Source of the DNA: UBA11524 sp051883695
GTDB lineage: Bacteria > Bacillota > Clostridia > Christensenellales > Aristaeellaceae
DNA length: 64,000 bases
Assembly (NCBI GenBank): GCA_051883695.1
Contig: JBJEUF010000008.1
Coordinates: 1-64,000 of the forward strand
Direction of reading: 5' to 3'
This document shows positions 24,533-34,555 of this stretch, in pieces (the stretch's first letter is position 1; each line of letters starts with the position of its first letter). The notes under the pieces were generated by a model that did no database searches, was not told the origin of the DNA, and saw nothing but the letters and a program-made list of their open reading frames with translations. The translations under genes were made by a program, and so were the position numbers.

Positions 24533-26734
24533 TCACGCGCGGAACACGTCGATCACGTCCGACTTGCGCATCAGCTGCTTGACCACCTTGTCCATCTGCT
24601 CGCGGGACTTGACCTCCACCACGAAGCGGAAGGTTGCGATGTGGGTTTTCTCGTCCAGCGCGGTGTTGAGCGTCTTGATCGTGATGTTCATCTCGCCCAG
24701 CGCCGTTGCCAGCTCCACCAGCAGATTCGGCTTGTCATAAGCCACGATCTTGATCGAAGCGGTGAACGCGCCGGTGTTCTCATCCGCCCAGCCCACCTCG
24801 ATGCGCCGCTCCTGTTCGGCGGACAGGGCGTTGGCGCAGTTCGCCTTGTGGATGGTCACGCCGCGGCCGCGGGTGATGTAGCCCACAATGTCGTCGCCGG
24901 GCACGGGCGTGCAGCACAGGGCAAAGCGCACGGGGATGTCCACATCCTCCATGCCGGGCATGATGATGCCATGGTTTACCCTGTGGGCAGGCCGGGGCTG
25001 CTTGGTATCCTCGGGTACGACGAGATCCTCCAGCTTGGGCACGGCGTTGGCCTGGGCCTGCCGCTGCTCCTCCACCAGACGGGACACCACATACACCGCC
25101 GCCATCCCGCCGTAACCCACAGCCGCGAAGATATCATCCACGGTGGTGAAGCCATACTTGCGCATTATGGAATCATAGAATTCCGGGCGGATCAGGTCCG
25201 TTGGCGCATAGCCCCGCCTGCGGCACTCGCGCTCCACCATGGAGCGGCCCAGCTCGATGTTCTCATCCTTGAATTCATTCTTGAGAAAGGCGCGAATCTT
25301 CGCCCGGGCCTGCGGCGTCTTGCAGATGCGCAGCCAGTCGGTGGACGGCCCCTTTGAATTAGCGCTGGTGATGATTTCCACCCGGTCGCCGGTCTGGAGC
25401 ACCGTGTCCAGGGGCATGATCTTGCCGTTGATCTTGCTGCCCGTGCACTTGTTGCCCACGCCGGTGTGGATCCGATAGGCAAAGTCCAGCGGCGTCGCGC
25501 CCTTGGGCATGGAAATCACGTCGCCCTTGGGCGTAAAGAGGAAGACCTCCTCCGCGAACAGGTCGGTTTTGAGGGTGTCGATGAATTCCTTGGAATCGCG
25601 GGTGTCGCTTTGCCAGTCCAGAATCTGCCGCACCCAGAACAGCTTGCTGTCCAGGCTGTTGCCCGTGCCGCCGCCCTCCTTGTAGCGCCAGTGCGCCGCG
25701 ATGCCGTATTCCGCGATGCGGTGCATCTCCCAGGTTCTGATCTGCACCTCAAAGGGGAAGGGCATCTTGCGCCCGCCGACCACCGTGGTGTGCAGCGACT
25801 GGTACATGTTGGCCTTGGGCACGGAGATGTAATCCTTGAAGCGGCCCGGCATCTGGTTCCACAGCGTGTGCACGATGCCCAGCACCGCGTAGCAGTCCGG
25901 CACCGAGTCCACCAGCACGCGGATGGCAATCAGGTCGTAAATCTGGTCGAAGGGCTTGTTCTGCAGCACCATTTTGCGATAGATGCTGTAGAAGGATTTC
26001 GGGCGGCCGTCGATGTCATAATGGATGTGCTGCTCATCCAGCTTTTCGGACAGCTCCGCAATCACCATGCGGATATTCTCCTGCCGCTCGGAGCGCTTCT
26101 GGCCCACCAGCTGCACCAGCTTCTGGTAGCCGGCCGGGTCGATATAGCGCAGGGAGAGATCCTCCAGCTCCTGCTTGATGGCATACACGCCCAGGCGATG
26201 CGCCAGCGGCGCGTAGATATCCAGCGTCTCCCGGGCAATGGCAAGCTGCCGCTCCGGGCGCTGGAACTTGAGCGTGCGCATATTGTGCAGACGATCCGCC
26301 AGCTTGATGAGCACCACGCGGATATCCCGGGACATGGCGATGATCATCTTGCGCAGGGATTCGGCCTGCGCCTCCTCCTTGTCGGTGAAGTCCAGCTTGT
26401 CCAGCTTCGTCACGCCGTCCACCAGCGCCGCCACCTCATCGCCGAATTCGGTGCGCAGCGTGTCCAGCGTGATGCTCTCGCAGTCCTCCACCGTGTCGTG
26501 CAGCAGCCCGGCGGCAATCGTCGGCGGGTCGATCATCAGCTCCGTCAGGATGCTCGCCACAAAGCAGGGATGAATAAAGTACGGTTCGCCGCTCTTCCGC
26601 TTCTGATCCCGGTGGGCTTCCTCGGCAAAGAGATACGCCTTGCGCACCAGCTCCGCGCCGTCACCGGGGGTATATTTCTGTACGCGCGCCAGCATCGTGT
26701 CCAGCGGCATCGCTTCATATACAGTATAGGTCAT
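24533..26734 (-). CDS. relA: Bifunctional (p)ppGpp synthetase/hydrolase
   Basis: The long RelA/SpoT homologue (733 residues) that makes and degrades the alarmone (p)ppGpp. Domains in order: HD hydrolase (HPCFVASILTE, LLHDTVEDCE, RLHNMRTL), synthetase (GRPKSFYSIYRKM, DLIAIRVLV, YISVPKANMYQSLHTTVVG), TGS (FTPKGDVISMPKGATPLDFAYRIHT), helical and zinc-finger-like (FALCCTPVPGDDIVGYITRGRG), and ACT (about 655-733). An intact HD motif indicates hydrolase activity. GGAGG lies 11 nt before the ATG at 26734. It is probably co-transcribed with recJ, 41 bp upstream. Confidence 0.96.
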   Translation of the reverse strand: MTYTVYEAMPLDTMLARVQKYTPGDGAELVRKAYLFAEEAHRDQKRKSGEPYFIHPCFVASILTELMIDPPTIAAGLLHDTVEDCESITLDTLRTEFGDEVAALVDGVTKLDKLDFTDKEEAQAESLRKMIIAMSRDIRVVLIKLADRLHNMRTLKFQRPERQLAIARETLDIYAPLAHRLGVYAIKQELEDLSLRYIDPAGYQKLVQLVGQKRSERQENIRMVIAELSEKLDEQHIHYDIDGRPKSFYSIYRKMVLQNKPFDQIYDLIAIRVLVDSVPDCYAVLGIVHTLWNQMPGRFKDYISVPKANMYQSLHTTVVGGRKMPFPFEVQIRTWEMHRIAEYGIAAHWRYKEGGGTGNSLDSKLFWVRQILDWQSDTRDSKEFIDTLKTDLFAEEVFLFTPKGDVISMPKGATPLDFAYRIHTGVGNKCTGSKINGKIMPLDTVLQTGDRVEIITSANSKGPSTDWLRICKTPQARAKIRAFLKNEFKDENIELGRSMVERECRRRGYAPTDLIRPEFYDSIMRKYGFTTVDDIFAAVGYGGMAAVYVVSRLVEEQRQAQANAVPKLEDLVVPEDTKQPRPAHRVNHGIIMPGMEDVDIPVRFALCCTPVPGDDIVGYITRGRGVTIHKANCANALSAEQERRIEVGWADENTGAFTASIKIVAYDKPNLLVELATALGEMNITIKTLNTALDEKTHIATFRFVVEVKSREQMDKVVKQLMRKSDVIDVFRA

Positions 26735-26775
26735 CTTGTGAGCATCCTCCCTTCCACAATCATTCCGGACAGGCA

Positions 26776-29094
26776 TCAAAGGGCCCGAAGGTATCTGACC
26801 AGTGCGCTGTCCTCCATCCGGCACCTTTCCGGCGGCAGCAGACGCACGGCATAGGGCTCCAGGCTCATCTCCACCAGATGCACCTGATGGAAGGCCAGTA
26901 TCCCGGTCAGCGCCTGCGCTGCGGTCAGCCCCGCGTCCGCACCCAGCTGGCTCGCCGCCATCGTGCCGCCCTGACGGACGCGCCGGTACAGCGTCCTGAG
27001 CGTCTCGTCATCCATGGCCAGCGATGCCAGCAGCTCGCGGAAAGCCGGATTCGGCTTCATCGCATGGAGCGTCGCCCGGGGACAGCGCCCGGCGATCATC
27101 GCCGCCTCGCCCGGCAGCACGTCGCCGTCCAGCAGCACGATGTCCGTCCAGATGTCGCTGAGCTTCCCGATGTCCGGCGCCATCAGCAGCGTGTTGAAGC
27201 CCCGCATGTCGCGCACCCGGCCCAGCGCCGTATCCGCCTGGCATTCCGCCATCGCGCGAAGGGCCGCCGACCGCTCGTGACCGATCAGCAGCACCCCCCG
27301 GCCGGATTGCATCAGGCGGCGCACCGCAGGAAGCGTCACGCTGTCCACGGCGCGGGGAATTTTGTTATCATTCGCCGCAAGGGCGGCAATTTCCTGCAAA
27401 AGACAGCGGAAAAGCACATCCTCCTCCGGGAGCGTCACCGCGCCCTCCGCCTGCGTGATGGCCTCCACCTGCAGCTGCGCCGTCACTCTGCCGCGGAACT
27501 CGTTGCGGCCGGGCGTAAAGAGCACGTCCACGCGCTCCAGCCCCTCATCCGCCACGTCGCCCAGCCCGAAGGCGATGCCGTCCCGGATCGTCTGACCGTC
27601 CAGCAGCGTCATTTTCAGGTGCGTGCGCGTCTTGCCCACGCGCATCGCCTGCTGCAGGGACGCATCCCTGACCAGGAACACCGGGCTGGGGTTGCCGTAG
27701 CCCGTGGGCTGCATCGCGTCCAGACGGTCGATCATCTCCAGATCAACCTCCTGCAGGCGCAGCGCCAGATCGTACTCCTTCGCCGGAATGTAGCAGCGCA
27801 GGTCGCAGTTCTCATTGATGGCCAGGTTCAGCCGCCGCCGCAGCTCCGGCACAAGGCTGGATTGCATGGTCAGTCCGGCTGCCTGCTCATGACCGCCGAA
27901 GCGGATGAACAGGTCCTTGCACACCGACAGCATCCCGTGGATGTTGACGCCGGGAATCGACCGGCAGGAGCCGACCGCCACGCCGTCCTGCTCGGTCAGG
28001 ACGATGGTGGGAAAATGATACCTCTCGCAGATGCGCCCGGCGGCAAGGCCAATCACCCCATGATTCCAGCCCTGCCCCATGACGATGATAACCCGGTCGT
28101 CGCGGAAGTCCACGCATGTGTCAATCATGGCGATGGCCTTCTGGGTGATGTCCTGCTCGATGGCCTGCCGCTGCTGATTCGCCTGATCCAGATGCATGGC
28201 GATGGCCTCGGCCTCCGCGTCCGTCTCCGCCGTCAGCAGCCGCACGCCCTGAGCCGCGTCCTCCAGCCTGCCGCCCGCGTTCAGCCTCGGCGCAAGCCGG
28301 AAGCCCACATGCCCGGTGTTCACCGGCGGATGCACATCGCTGACCTGCATCAGCGCACGGATGCCGGGGCGGCTCGAATCCGCCATCAGCCGCAGGCCCT
28401 CCCGGACGATCACGCGGTTCTCGTCGATCAGCGGCACGATGTCCGCCACCGTCGCCAGCGCAGCCAGGTCGATGCGGCGCATCACGCCTTCCATGCCCAG
28501 CAGCGCCTGCGTGATCTTCAGCGCCACCCCCGCACCGCACAGCCGCCGGAAGGGGTACTCCCCCAGCAGCGGATTGAGCACCGCGTCCGCCGGGCTGGCC
28601 GTGTCCGCCAGCTGGTGATGATCGGTGACGATGACCGTCATGCCCAGCATCTGCGCCAGGCGCACCTCCTCATGGTTGGTGATGCCGCAGTCCACGGTGA
28701 TGAGCACGCAGTACTCCTGCGCCATTTCGCGCACCGCATCGGCATTGAGCCCGTAGCCCTCCCCATGGCGCGAGGGAATGCGGAAGGACACCCGTGCGCC
28801 CAGCTCCCGCAGCGTTTCCAGCATGATGGAGGTGGCGGACACGCCGTCCACATCGTAATCACCGTAAACGATGATGGGCGCATCCAGCGTGACCGCGTCT
28901 CGGATGATGCGCACAGCCTTGTCCATGTCCTGCATGAGGAAGGGATCATGCAGCTGGGATACATCCGGGTGCAGGAAGCGCTCCGCCTTTTCCGGGGTAT
29001 CCACGCCCCGGCTGCGCAGGAGGGCAGAAAGCCACAGCGGCAGATCACCGATGGGGCCCGGAGACTCCGCTCCGCGCCGGACAAAGTGCAGCAT
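26776..29094 (-). CDS. recJ: Single-stranded-DNA-specific exonuclease RecJ
   Basis: RecJ is a 5'-3' ssDNA exonuclease of the DHH superfamily for recombination and mismatch repair. The 772-residue protein has motif I VYGDYDVDGVSATSIML, LITVDCGI, DHH motif VIVTDHHQL, RLAPRLNAGGRL, then DHHA1 (GWNHGVIGLAAGRI, FGGHEQAAG) and an OB domain. A further C-terminal domain of about 200 residues (from about 570) is typical of Firmicute RecJ. GGGAGG is 7 nt before the ATG at 29094; the in-frame sequence upstream is leader. Confidence 0.95.
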   Translation of the reverse strand: MLHFVRRGAESPGPIGDLPLWLSALLRSRGVDTPEKAERFLHPDVSQLHDPFLMQDMDKAVRIIRDAVTLDAPIIVYGDYDVDGVSATSIMLETLRELGARVSFRIPSRHGEGYGLNADAVREMAQEYCVLITVDCGITNHEEVRLAQMLGMTVIVTDHHQLADTASPADAVLNPLLGEYPFRRLCGAGVALKITQALLGMEGVMRRIDLAALATVADIVPLIDENRVIVREGLRLMADSSRPGIRALMQVSDVHPPVNTGHVGFRLAPRLNAGGRLEDAAQGVRLLTAETDAEAEAIAMHLDQANQQRQAIEQDITQKAIAMIDTCVDFRDDRVIIVMGQGWNHGVIGLAAGRICERYHFPTIVLTEQDGVAVGSCRSIPGVNIHGMLSVCKDLFIRFGGHEQAAGLTMQSSLVPELRRRLNLAINENCDLRCYIPAKEYDLALRLQEVDLEMIDRLDAMQPTGYGNPSPVFLVRDASLQQAMRVGKTRTHLKMTLLDGQTIRDGIAFGLGDVADEGLERVDVLFTPGRNEFRGRVTAQLQVEAITQAEGAVTLPEEDVLFRCLLQEIAALAANDNKIPRAVDSVTLPAVRRLMQSGRGVLLIGHERSAALRAMAECQADTALGRVRDMRGFNTLLMAPDIGKLSDIWTDIVLLDGDVLPGEAAMIAGRCPRATLHAMKPNPAFRELLASLAMDDETLRTLYRRVRQGGTMAASQLGADAGLTAAQALTGILAFHQVHLVEMSLEPYAVRLLPPERCRMEDSALVRYLRAL

Positions 29095-29124
29095 GGCCTT
29101 CCCTCCCTTCCCCGTAAAGCAAAC

Positions 29125-29205
29125 GGGAGAAGCCGCGCAATGGAGCTTCTCCCATGACAGGCATACAGATGATGGTATTATAGCGTTATCGCGCTGATTC
29201 GTCAA
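29125..29205 (-). promoter_or_regulatory. recJ-rel operon promoter and leader hairpin
   Basis: Leftward TTGACG (29200-29205) and TATAAT (29177-29182) have 17-bp spacing, close to perfect. The roughly 75-nt leader contains a 9-bp stem GGGAGAAGC/GCTTCTCCC (29125-29133 and 29145-29153) with an 11-nt loop and no T-run. The rest of the gap to 29362 shows no further feature I can support. Confidence 0.85.
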
Positions 29206-29362
29206 GCAGAACCGTTTGGGGAGCATTGCAGCCTCCCGCTCCCTCCGCACACGAAAAAAACAAGTCTCCGCCCCATCCGCTGAAAGGAGTTTTCTCCGGG
29301 GCTGACGAATATTCCCCCGTTGTTTTCACAGAACAGCAAATCCACAACAGAAGGCGATTGTG

Positions 29363-30532
29363 ATGCAGCAAGACCAACCCTATCTCGTCCCCGATTATTA
29401 CACCGCGTTCCGCTGCAAGCAGGGCGCTTGCCGAACCCCCTGCTGCGAAGGCTGGCCGATCTCCTTTTCCATGCAGGACTATTTTCATCTGCTGAGCGTC
29501 CCCTGCTCGCCCGGGCTGCGGCGGAAGCTGGACGGCGCGATGCACCTGTGCGAGCACCCGATGCCGGAGCACTACGCGCAGATCAGCCCAAGGTATGACG
29601 GCAAATGCCCGCTCCACCTGCCCGACGGCCGGTGTCAGATGCACGCGGAGCTGGGCGAGGAAACCCTCAGCGCCGTCTGCCGGCTGTATCCGCGCGGCGT
29701 GCGCACGGGCGAATACCGCGAATGCTCCTGCGCCAACAGCTGCGAGGCGGTGGTCGAAACGCTCCTTGCCCACCCGGAGCCGCTGCGCTTTTCGCCCGTT
29801 CCGCTCCATCCCGGCGTGCCGGACTCTCACCCGCGCATTCATTATTTCCATACCGCCGGACGGGAGCAGGAGATTCGCCTGTGGCTGATCGCCCGGCTGC
29901 AGAATCGCACCGTTCCCCTGCCCCAGCGGATGCTGCTGCTGGGCGAGGGCCTGCGGGCTGTCGACGAGGCGCTGAACGCGCGGGACGACGCGCGTCTGGA
30001 CGATCTGCTGACCGGCCGGGCGTCCTTTCCCGTCCCGGAGGCCATCGGTGCAGGGCGGGAGCAGCTGATGGCCGGGCTGGACACCGCCGCGCAGATGCTG
30101 GACGTGATGGATGAGCGCAGCCGCTCCATCCGGGATTACGGCGAGGCTGCGCTGGCGTATTTCGGTCAGGGCAACGCCGCCTTTGACCGGTATCAGGCCG
30201 CCAGCGCGCAGTTCGCCGCCCTTGTGCCCGAATGGGAGTCATGGTTTGAGAACCTGATTGTGAACCACATGTTCTTCGCGCAGTTCCCCTTCCAGGATCG
30301 CCCGGTGCCCCTCATGGACGAGTATCTGGCCCTTTGCGCGGTGTATACGCTGCTGCGGTTTCTCTGCGTCGGCTGGACGGCGGAGCATCCGCGACGGGAA
30401 GCCGCTGTGGATGTATGCGCTGCAGCCTTCCGCCTGATCGACCACACGGAGTTCGACCGGGTCGCCGCGCCGATTCTCCGCCGCATGGGCTGCGACGACT
30501 GGCTGCACCTGCGGCAGCTGCTGTGCCTGTGA
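29363..30532 (+). CDS. FliB-like flagellin lysine N-methylase family protein
   Basis: A 389-residue protein with the cysteine cluster of the FliB/YkgJ family near its N-terminus: FRCKQGACRTPCCEGWPISF, then GKCPLHLPDGRCQMHAELGEETLSAVCRLYPR and ECSCANSCEAVV, likely metal ligands. FliB methylates lysines of flagellin in Salmonella. No flagellar gene is in this window, so the substrate is open. The start is taken at the ATG at 29363 behind AAGG rather than the GTG just before it. It is divergent from recJ and ends at a strong terminator. Confidence 0.82.
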   Translation: MQQDQPYLVPDYYTAFRCKQGACRTPCCEGWPISFSMQDYFHLLSVPCSPGLRRKLDGAMHLCEHPMPEHYAQISPRYDGKCPLHLPDGRCQMHAELGEETLSAVCRLYPRGVRTGEYRECSCANSCEAVVETLLAHPEPLRFSPVPLHPGVPDSHPRIHYFHTAGREQEIRLWLIARLQNRTVPLPQRMLLLGEGLRAVDEALNARDDARLDDLLTGRASFPVPEAIGAGREQLMAGLDTAAQMLDVMDERSRSIRDYGEAALAYFGQGNAAFDRYQAASAQFAALVPEWESWFENLIVNHMFFAQFPFQDRPVPLMDEYLALCAVYTLLRFLCVGWTAEHPRREAAVDVCAAAFRLIDHTEFDRVAAPILRRMGCDDWLHLRQLLCL

Positions 30533-30602
30533 AGGAACAAACGTCTGACGATCGCAGGCCCTTGCCCCATGCGAAACACACGGTGTGCAGGATATACAAC
30601 AG

Positions 30603-30652
30603 GAAAAGCGAGCAGCCTCTGTCCGTTTCAGATTTCTGCTCGCTTTTCTTTT
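30603..30652. terminator. Bidirectional terminator between the FliB-like and MORN/zinc genes
   Basis: AAAAGCGAGCAG (30604-30615) pairs with CTGCTCGCTTTT (30636-30647), a 12-bp stem followed by CTTTT rightward. Its A-run gives a T-run for the opposite strand, so it can serve both convergent genes. Confidence 0.88.
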
Positions 30653-30682
30653 ATGTGCAGCAGCCGTTTTCCTGCCCCGCCT

Positions 30683-31222
30683 TTACGGCTTGCAGCGTCC
30701 GCACGGCTTGTAGCCCTTGCTGATCGCTTCCTCGCGACTGTTCAGCATGACCTTGTTGGACTCCTTGATGTCATTGACCGAGCTGCAGGACGGGTCGTGG
30801 AATTTCCCGGTGCCTTTGTTGCCGATATAGGTCTCTGTGTTCGTCGGCGACCCTGCCGGGCCTGTGACCGTCCGGCCCGTTCCGTCACGCACATCTCCCT
30901 GTACAAAAAGGCCGTTCCGGTATTCGCCGATCTCCACGCTGCCGTTGTCCCAGTAGGAGCCGCCCTGACCGTTCATCAGGCCGCCCGCCCAGTAGCCCAC
31001 ATAATGCCAGGCTACGCCGTCGTCGTTGACGGCGCAGAAGACCCCGAAGCCCTCCGGCTTCCCGTTTTTCATCTCCCCCGAGTACAGGCCGCTTCGGGTG
31101 TATTCGGCAGTGACGAGCGTGTAGGACCGCTGCGAAACCATTTCCGCAGCAGCGGTCGTTCCGGCAAAAAGCGGGAGCGCCAGAAGCAGGAGCGTCCACA
31201 GCAATGTCAGTTTCTTTTTCAC
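30683..31222 (-). CDS. Secreted protein with MORN-like repeats and Ada-type zinc-binding C-terminus
   Basis: A 179-residue exported protein. A signal peptide (KKKLTLLWTLLLLALPLFAGTTAAA) is followed by MORN-like glycine/aromatic repeats (SGLYSGEMKNGKPEGFGVF, YVGYWAGGLMNGQGG, SVEIGEYRNGLFVQGD). The end, YIGNKGTGKFHDPSCSS to AISKGYKPCGRCKP, is an Ada-like zinc module with ligands from CSS and CGRC. This module is often fused to the C-terminus of ComEC-like MBL proteins; here it is a separate gene 11 bp after such a protein. The GTG start has AGGAGG 7 nt upstream. The biochemical role is unknown. Confidence 0.75.
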   Translation of the reverse strand: MKKKLTLLWTLLLLALPLFAGTTAAAEMVSQRSYTLVTAEYTRSGLYSGEMKNGKPEGFGVFCAVNDDGVAWHYVGYWAGGLMNGQGGSYWDNGSVEIGEYRNGLFVQGDVRDGTGRTVTGPAGSPTNTETYIGNKGTGKFHDPSCSSVNDIKESNKVMLNSREEAISKGYKPCGRCKP

Positions 31223-31233
31223 AGATGTTCCTC

Positions 31234-32067
31234 CTATCTCTTTCGCGGGTTCTTCTCCGTCTGGAAGGTCAGGCTTTGTCCGTCGCTGCGGCAGATGATC
31301 GTTCCGTACAGATCCGTCCGCAGCACCGTGCAGCCCCTCGCCCACAGCTCTGTCAGCGTCCAGTCCGACGGGTGTCCATACGGATTGTCCTTTCCCACGC
31401 TGATGACGGCATAGTCCGGATGCACCGCCTCCAGGAATGCCCTGCTGCTGGACGTGTCGGACCCGTGGTGGGCCACCTTCAGTACATCCGCATGGAGATC
31501 GGCGCCTCCGGTCAGCAGACGGCCCTCCGCCGCCTGCTCCGCATCACCAGTGAACAGGAAGGAGGTTTCCCCATAATCAACGCGCAGCACGATCGAAAGA
31601 TCGTTGACACCGGATGTCCCGTCCGAGGACGACAGAAAGGTGACCACCGCGCCCCCCAGCTGAAAGGTGTCCCCGCGCTGCGGCACCGTCAGGGCACACG
31701 CCTGTTTCCGGGCATACTTCAGGAGACTCTGGAACGGCCTGCTGTCATAGTCCGTAACCGGTGAGTAAACCGTCTCCACCATGCAGGCATTCAGCGCCGC
31801 CGCCAGGCCGCCCGCATGATCCTCATGGGGATGGGTGGATACAACGCATTTCAGGTGGCTCAGGCCCAGCGTGTTGCGCAGGTACGAAAAGATGAACTGG
31901 CTGTCCGCGCTGTTGCCGCCGTCAATGAGCATGGCCTCGCCATCGCACAGGAGAACCGCCGCATCGCCCTGACCCACATCGAGGAAATGAACGGTCAGCT
32001 CAGCCATGGAGAGGATGGGAAGTGCCAGCAGCGTCAGGCAAAGAATCAGGAACCAACGTATTTTCAT
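31234..32067 (-). CDS. Secreted ComEC/Rec2-like MBL-fold protein
   Basis: A 277-residue protein with an N-terminal signal peptide (MKIRWFLILCLTLLALPILSMA) and a ComEC-type metallo-beta-lactamase domain: LTVHFLDVGQGDAAVLL, STHPHEDHAGGL (HxHxDH), FLFTGDAE and VLKVAHHGSDTSSS. It has no channel domain, so it is not a full DNA-uptake ComEC; standalone members are probably extracellular nucleases or phosphodiesterases. It forms an operon with the zinc-module protein. Its promoter is at 32130-32158. Confidence 0.85.
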   Translation of the reverse strand: MKIRWFLILCLTLLALPILSMAELTVHFLDVGQGDAAVLLCDGEAMLIDGGNSADSQFIFSYLRNTLGLSHLKCVVSTHPHEDHAGGLAAALNACMVETVYSPVTDYDSRPFQSLLKYARKQACALTVPQRGDTFQLGGAVVTFLSSSDGTSGVNDLSIVLRVDYGETSFLFTGDAEQAAEGRLLTGGADLHADVLKVAHHGSDTSSSRAFLEAVHPDYAVISVGKDNPYGHPSDWTLTELWARGCTVLRTDLYGTIICRSDGQSLTFQTEKNPRKR

Positions 32068-32129
32068 AACAATCTTCCAAGGGACATGCATCCCGCCGGG
32101 TGATCAGGCAAGATCATTCTTGCAGTACA

Positions 32130-32158
32130 ATTATATACCATAAGTGTTGATTTTGCAA
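32130..32158 (-). promoter_or_regulatory. Promoter of the ComEC-like/zinc-module operon
   Basis: Leftward TTGCAA (32153-32158), 17 bp, TATAAT (32130-32135). It is divergent from the metK promoter about 60 bp away. Confidence 0.82.
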
Positions 32159-32217
32159 TCGCAGAATCCAAGCGCCGTTCCATCTGTCTCAACGTACGGT
32201 TTGGCACAAATTTCCCC

Positions 32218-32246
32218 TTGACGAACGCCGTCGTATATGATAGTAT
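32218..32246 (+). promoter_or_regulatory. metK promoter
   Basis: TTGACG (32218-32223), 17 bp, TAGTAT (32241-32246). The predicted start lies about 10 nt before the riboswitch P1 helix. Confidence 0.8.
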
Positions 32247-32263
32247 ACTCACGCAACTGAATA

Positions 32264-32430
32264 CCTTATCACGAGTGGCAGAGGGATGGGCCCAATGAAG
32301 CCACGGCAGCCCGCGCAAGCGAAGGTGCCAATTCCCACAGTACGCACACGCGGTTTCCGCAGTACTGACAGATAAGGACGATCACTGTGATCCACCCGGC
32401 TGTTTGTGTGCACACAGCCGGTTTTCTTTT
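32264..32430 (+). ncRNA. SAM-I (S-box) riboswitch with terminator, upstream of metK
   Basis: The P1 helix is CCTTATC (32264-32270) with GATAAGG (32371-32377). The core has the S-box signatures GAGTGGCAGAGGGATGGGCC, CAATGAAGCCACGGCAGCC and GGTGCCAATTCC. The expression platform is a terminator: CCGGCTGT (32396-32403) pairs with ACAGCCGG (32414-32421), followed by TTTTCTTTT. SAM binding should favour termination, so MetK is made when SAM is low. A classic arrangement for Firmicute metK. Confidence 0.96.
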
Positions 32431-32471
32431 GGGTTTGTTGCCCCTGAACCGGAAAGGAGTCCACCAAAGTC

Positions 32472-33638
<1,167 letters not shown>

Positions 33639-33644
33639 GCAACA

Positions 33645-33688
33645 GGCCGGAACGATTCCTGCGAAAACAGGTCGTTCCGGCCTTTCTG
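33645..33688 (+). terminator. metK terminator
   Basis: GGCCGGAACGA (33645-33655) pairs with TCGTTCCGGCC (33672-33682), an 11-bp stem followed by TTTCTGT. Confidence 0.88.
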
Positions 33689-33736
33689 TGCCGCGACAAT
33701 TCTCCGCGCCCTTCGACATTTCCTGCGTTGCGAATC

Positions 33737-33795
33737 TTGACAAGATTTGTTCTTTGTATTATTATTGTATCCAAAGTGCAAACAATGTGCACTTT
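33737..33795 (+). promoter_or_regulatory. gntR promoter with palindromic operator
   Basis: A consensus TTGACA (33737-33742) and TATTAT (33760-33765) are 17 bp apart. From about the transcription start runs a perfect inverted repeat, AAAGTGCA (33773-33780), 7 nt, TGCACTTT (33788-33795). Its position makes it a likely autoregulatory site for the GntR protein encoded next. Confidence 0.8.
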
Positions 33796-33831
33796 TCCCC
33801 ACCCGAGTTCAAAGGAGCTTCGATACTTGTG

Positions 33832-34521
33832 ATGAATACGATTTCCTTCCAGCCCATGATGGAGAGCCGCCCGATCCGCGAAATCGCCTACGAAGTGCTC
33901 AAGCACGCCATCATCACCGGCGAGATTCCCGCCGGCGAGCGCATCGTCGAGACCGATTATGCCGACCGCCTGCACATCAGCCGCACGCCCCTGCGCGAAG
34001 CGCTGCGCAAGCTGGAGCGCGACGGTCTGGTGGAGTATGTGCTGCGCCGCGGCGTGGTGGTGCGTGCCTTCACCATCGCAGACGTGGAGGAGATCTACAC
34101 CATCCGCAACGCGCTGGAGATGCTGACGCTGCCGGCCATCATCGAAAAGGCGACGGAGGACGACATCGCGTCCCTGAAGGAACAGCTGCACGAAATGGAC
34201 AGCCTGATCGCAACGAAGGACTTCGACGCCCTCTCCCCCGTCACACGCGCCTTTCACCGCTCGCTGACCGCCATCTGCGGCCAGAGCCGCATCCTGCGCG
34301 TCATCGAGGGTCAGGATGAGTTCATCACCCGTTTCTCCGCCATGGCCATCCGACAGGAGGATCGCCTGCTGGAGGCGCACAGGGAGCACTATCAGCTGGT
34401 GGAGCTGGTCGAGAAGCGCGACCTGCCCAGCTTCCGGAAGCTGACCCAGAGCCACATCGAGCGCAGCAAGGACAAGTGTCTGGAGGCCCTCGCGCTGCAG
34501 CGGCAGAACCAGAATTTCTGA
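33832..34521 (+). CDS. FadR-subfamily GntR transcriptional regulator
   Basis: A 229-residue regulator. The N-terminal winged helix (about residues 15-80) has IREIAYEVLKHAIITGEIPAGERI, YADRLHISRTPLREALRKLERDGLV and RRGVVVRAFT. The C-terminal all-helical FCD domain has DVEEIYTIRNALE, FHRSLTAICG and EHYQLVELVEKRDL, including the histidines that bind metal/ligand in FCD proteins. The effector is unknown. AAGGAG lies 14 nt before the ATG; a GTG one codon earlier is possible. The next genes (PHP phosphatase, pepF) do not reveal the regulon. Confidence 0.88.
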   Translation: MNTISFQPMMESRPIREIAYEVLKHAIITGEIPAGERIVETDYADRLHISRTPLREALRKLERDGLVEYVLRRGVVVRAFTIADVEEIYTIRNALEMLTLPAIIEKATEDDIASLKEQLHEMDSLIATKDFDALSPVTRAFHRSLTAICGQSRILRVIEGQDEFITRFSAMAIRQEDRLLEAHREHYQLVELVEKRDLPSFRKLTQSHIERSKDKCLEALALQRQNQNF

Positions 34522-34555
34522 TTCCTGCCGACGAATCTGAAAGAAGCTGTGTATC

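Noticed and set aside
29186..29851. 221-codon leftward open frame between recJ and the FliB-like gene
   Set aside because: It overlaps the recJ promoter and is antisense to the FliB-like gene, with no homology that I recognise.
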